A stretch of DNA of 5,199 bases from Candidatus Tepidiaquacellales bacterium UBA6667 (GTDB taxonomy: Bacteria; Bacteroidota; Ignavibacteria; Tepidaquicellales; Tepidaquicellaceae), in the NCBI GenBank assembly GCA_002455255.1, contig DKKL01000043.1, forward strand, positions 49,823 through 55,021. Direction: 5' to 3'. This document shows positions 5,187 through 5,199 of this stretch, in pieces (the stretch's first letter is position 1; each line of letters starts with the position of its first letter). The position numbers and the translations under genes were made by a program. The notes below the pieces were generated by a model, which worked only from the letters and a program-made list of their open reading frames with translations, had not been told where the DNA came from and ran no database searches.

Positions 5187-5199
5187 ACAAAATTAACAG

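Overview
The window is about 5.2 kb of AT-rich bacterial chromosome. The genetic code looks standard, since TGA serves as a stop in two genes. Most genes lack an obvious Shine-Dalgarno sequence and start after A/T-rich leaders. Together with a PheS that carries a four-cysteine insert of the kind I associate with Bacteroidota-like PheS, this suggests the Bacteroidota / Ignavibacteriota / Chlorobiota group. That placement is an inference, not a demonstrated assignment.

Left part (1-1362, + strand): the 3' part of pheS (phenylalanyl-tRNA synthetase alpha chain, cut by the window edge), then a cyclophilin-type peptidyl-prolyl isomerase that looks like an exported lipoprotein with a long Thr/Asn/Gln-rich tether. 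A strong intrinsic terminator closes this block.

Middle part (1363-4362, + strand): a compact three-gene unit. An ECF-type sigma factor overlaps by 38 nt a gene for a single-pass membrane protein placed like an anti-sigma factor. Two nucleotides later comes an exported beta-lactamase-fold serine hydrolase with C-terminal TPR repeats. The unit is preceded by an ECF-like promoter (CGTCTAA -10 element) and two abutting perfect palindromes just upstream of the sigma factor start. It ends in a hairpin terminator whose stem includes the last codons of the hydrolase. The layout suggests a self-regulated envelope-stress or signal-response module. The signal and most of the regulon are unknown. The hydrolase lacks the usual basic residue (His/Lys) of its third active-site motif.

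Right part (4361-5199, - strand): a DinB-family metal-binding protein convergent with the operon. Upstream of it on the same strand are an intrinsic terminator and a 141-nt tRNA-shaped element. That element has good acceptor, D and T arms of tRNA-Leu type, a 73-nt variable region and no recognisable anticodon. It and the double palindrome are the two least conventional signals in the window.
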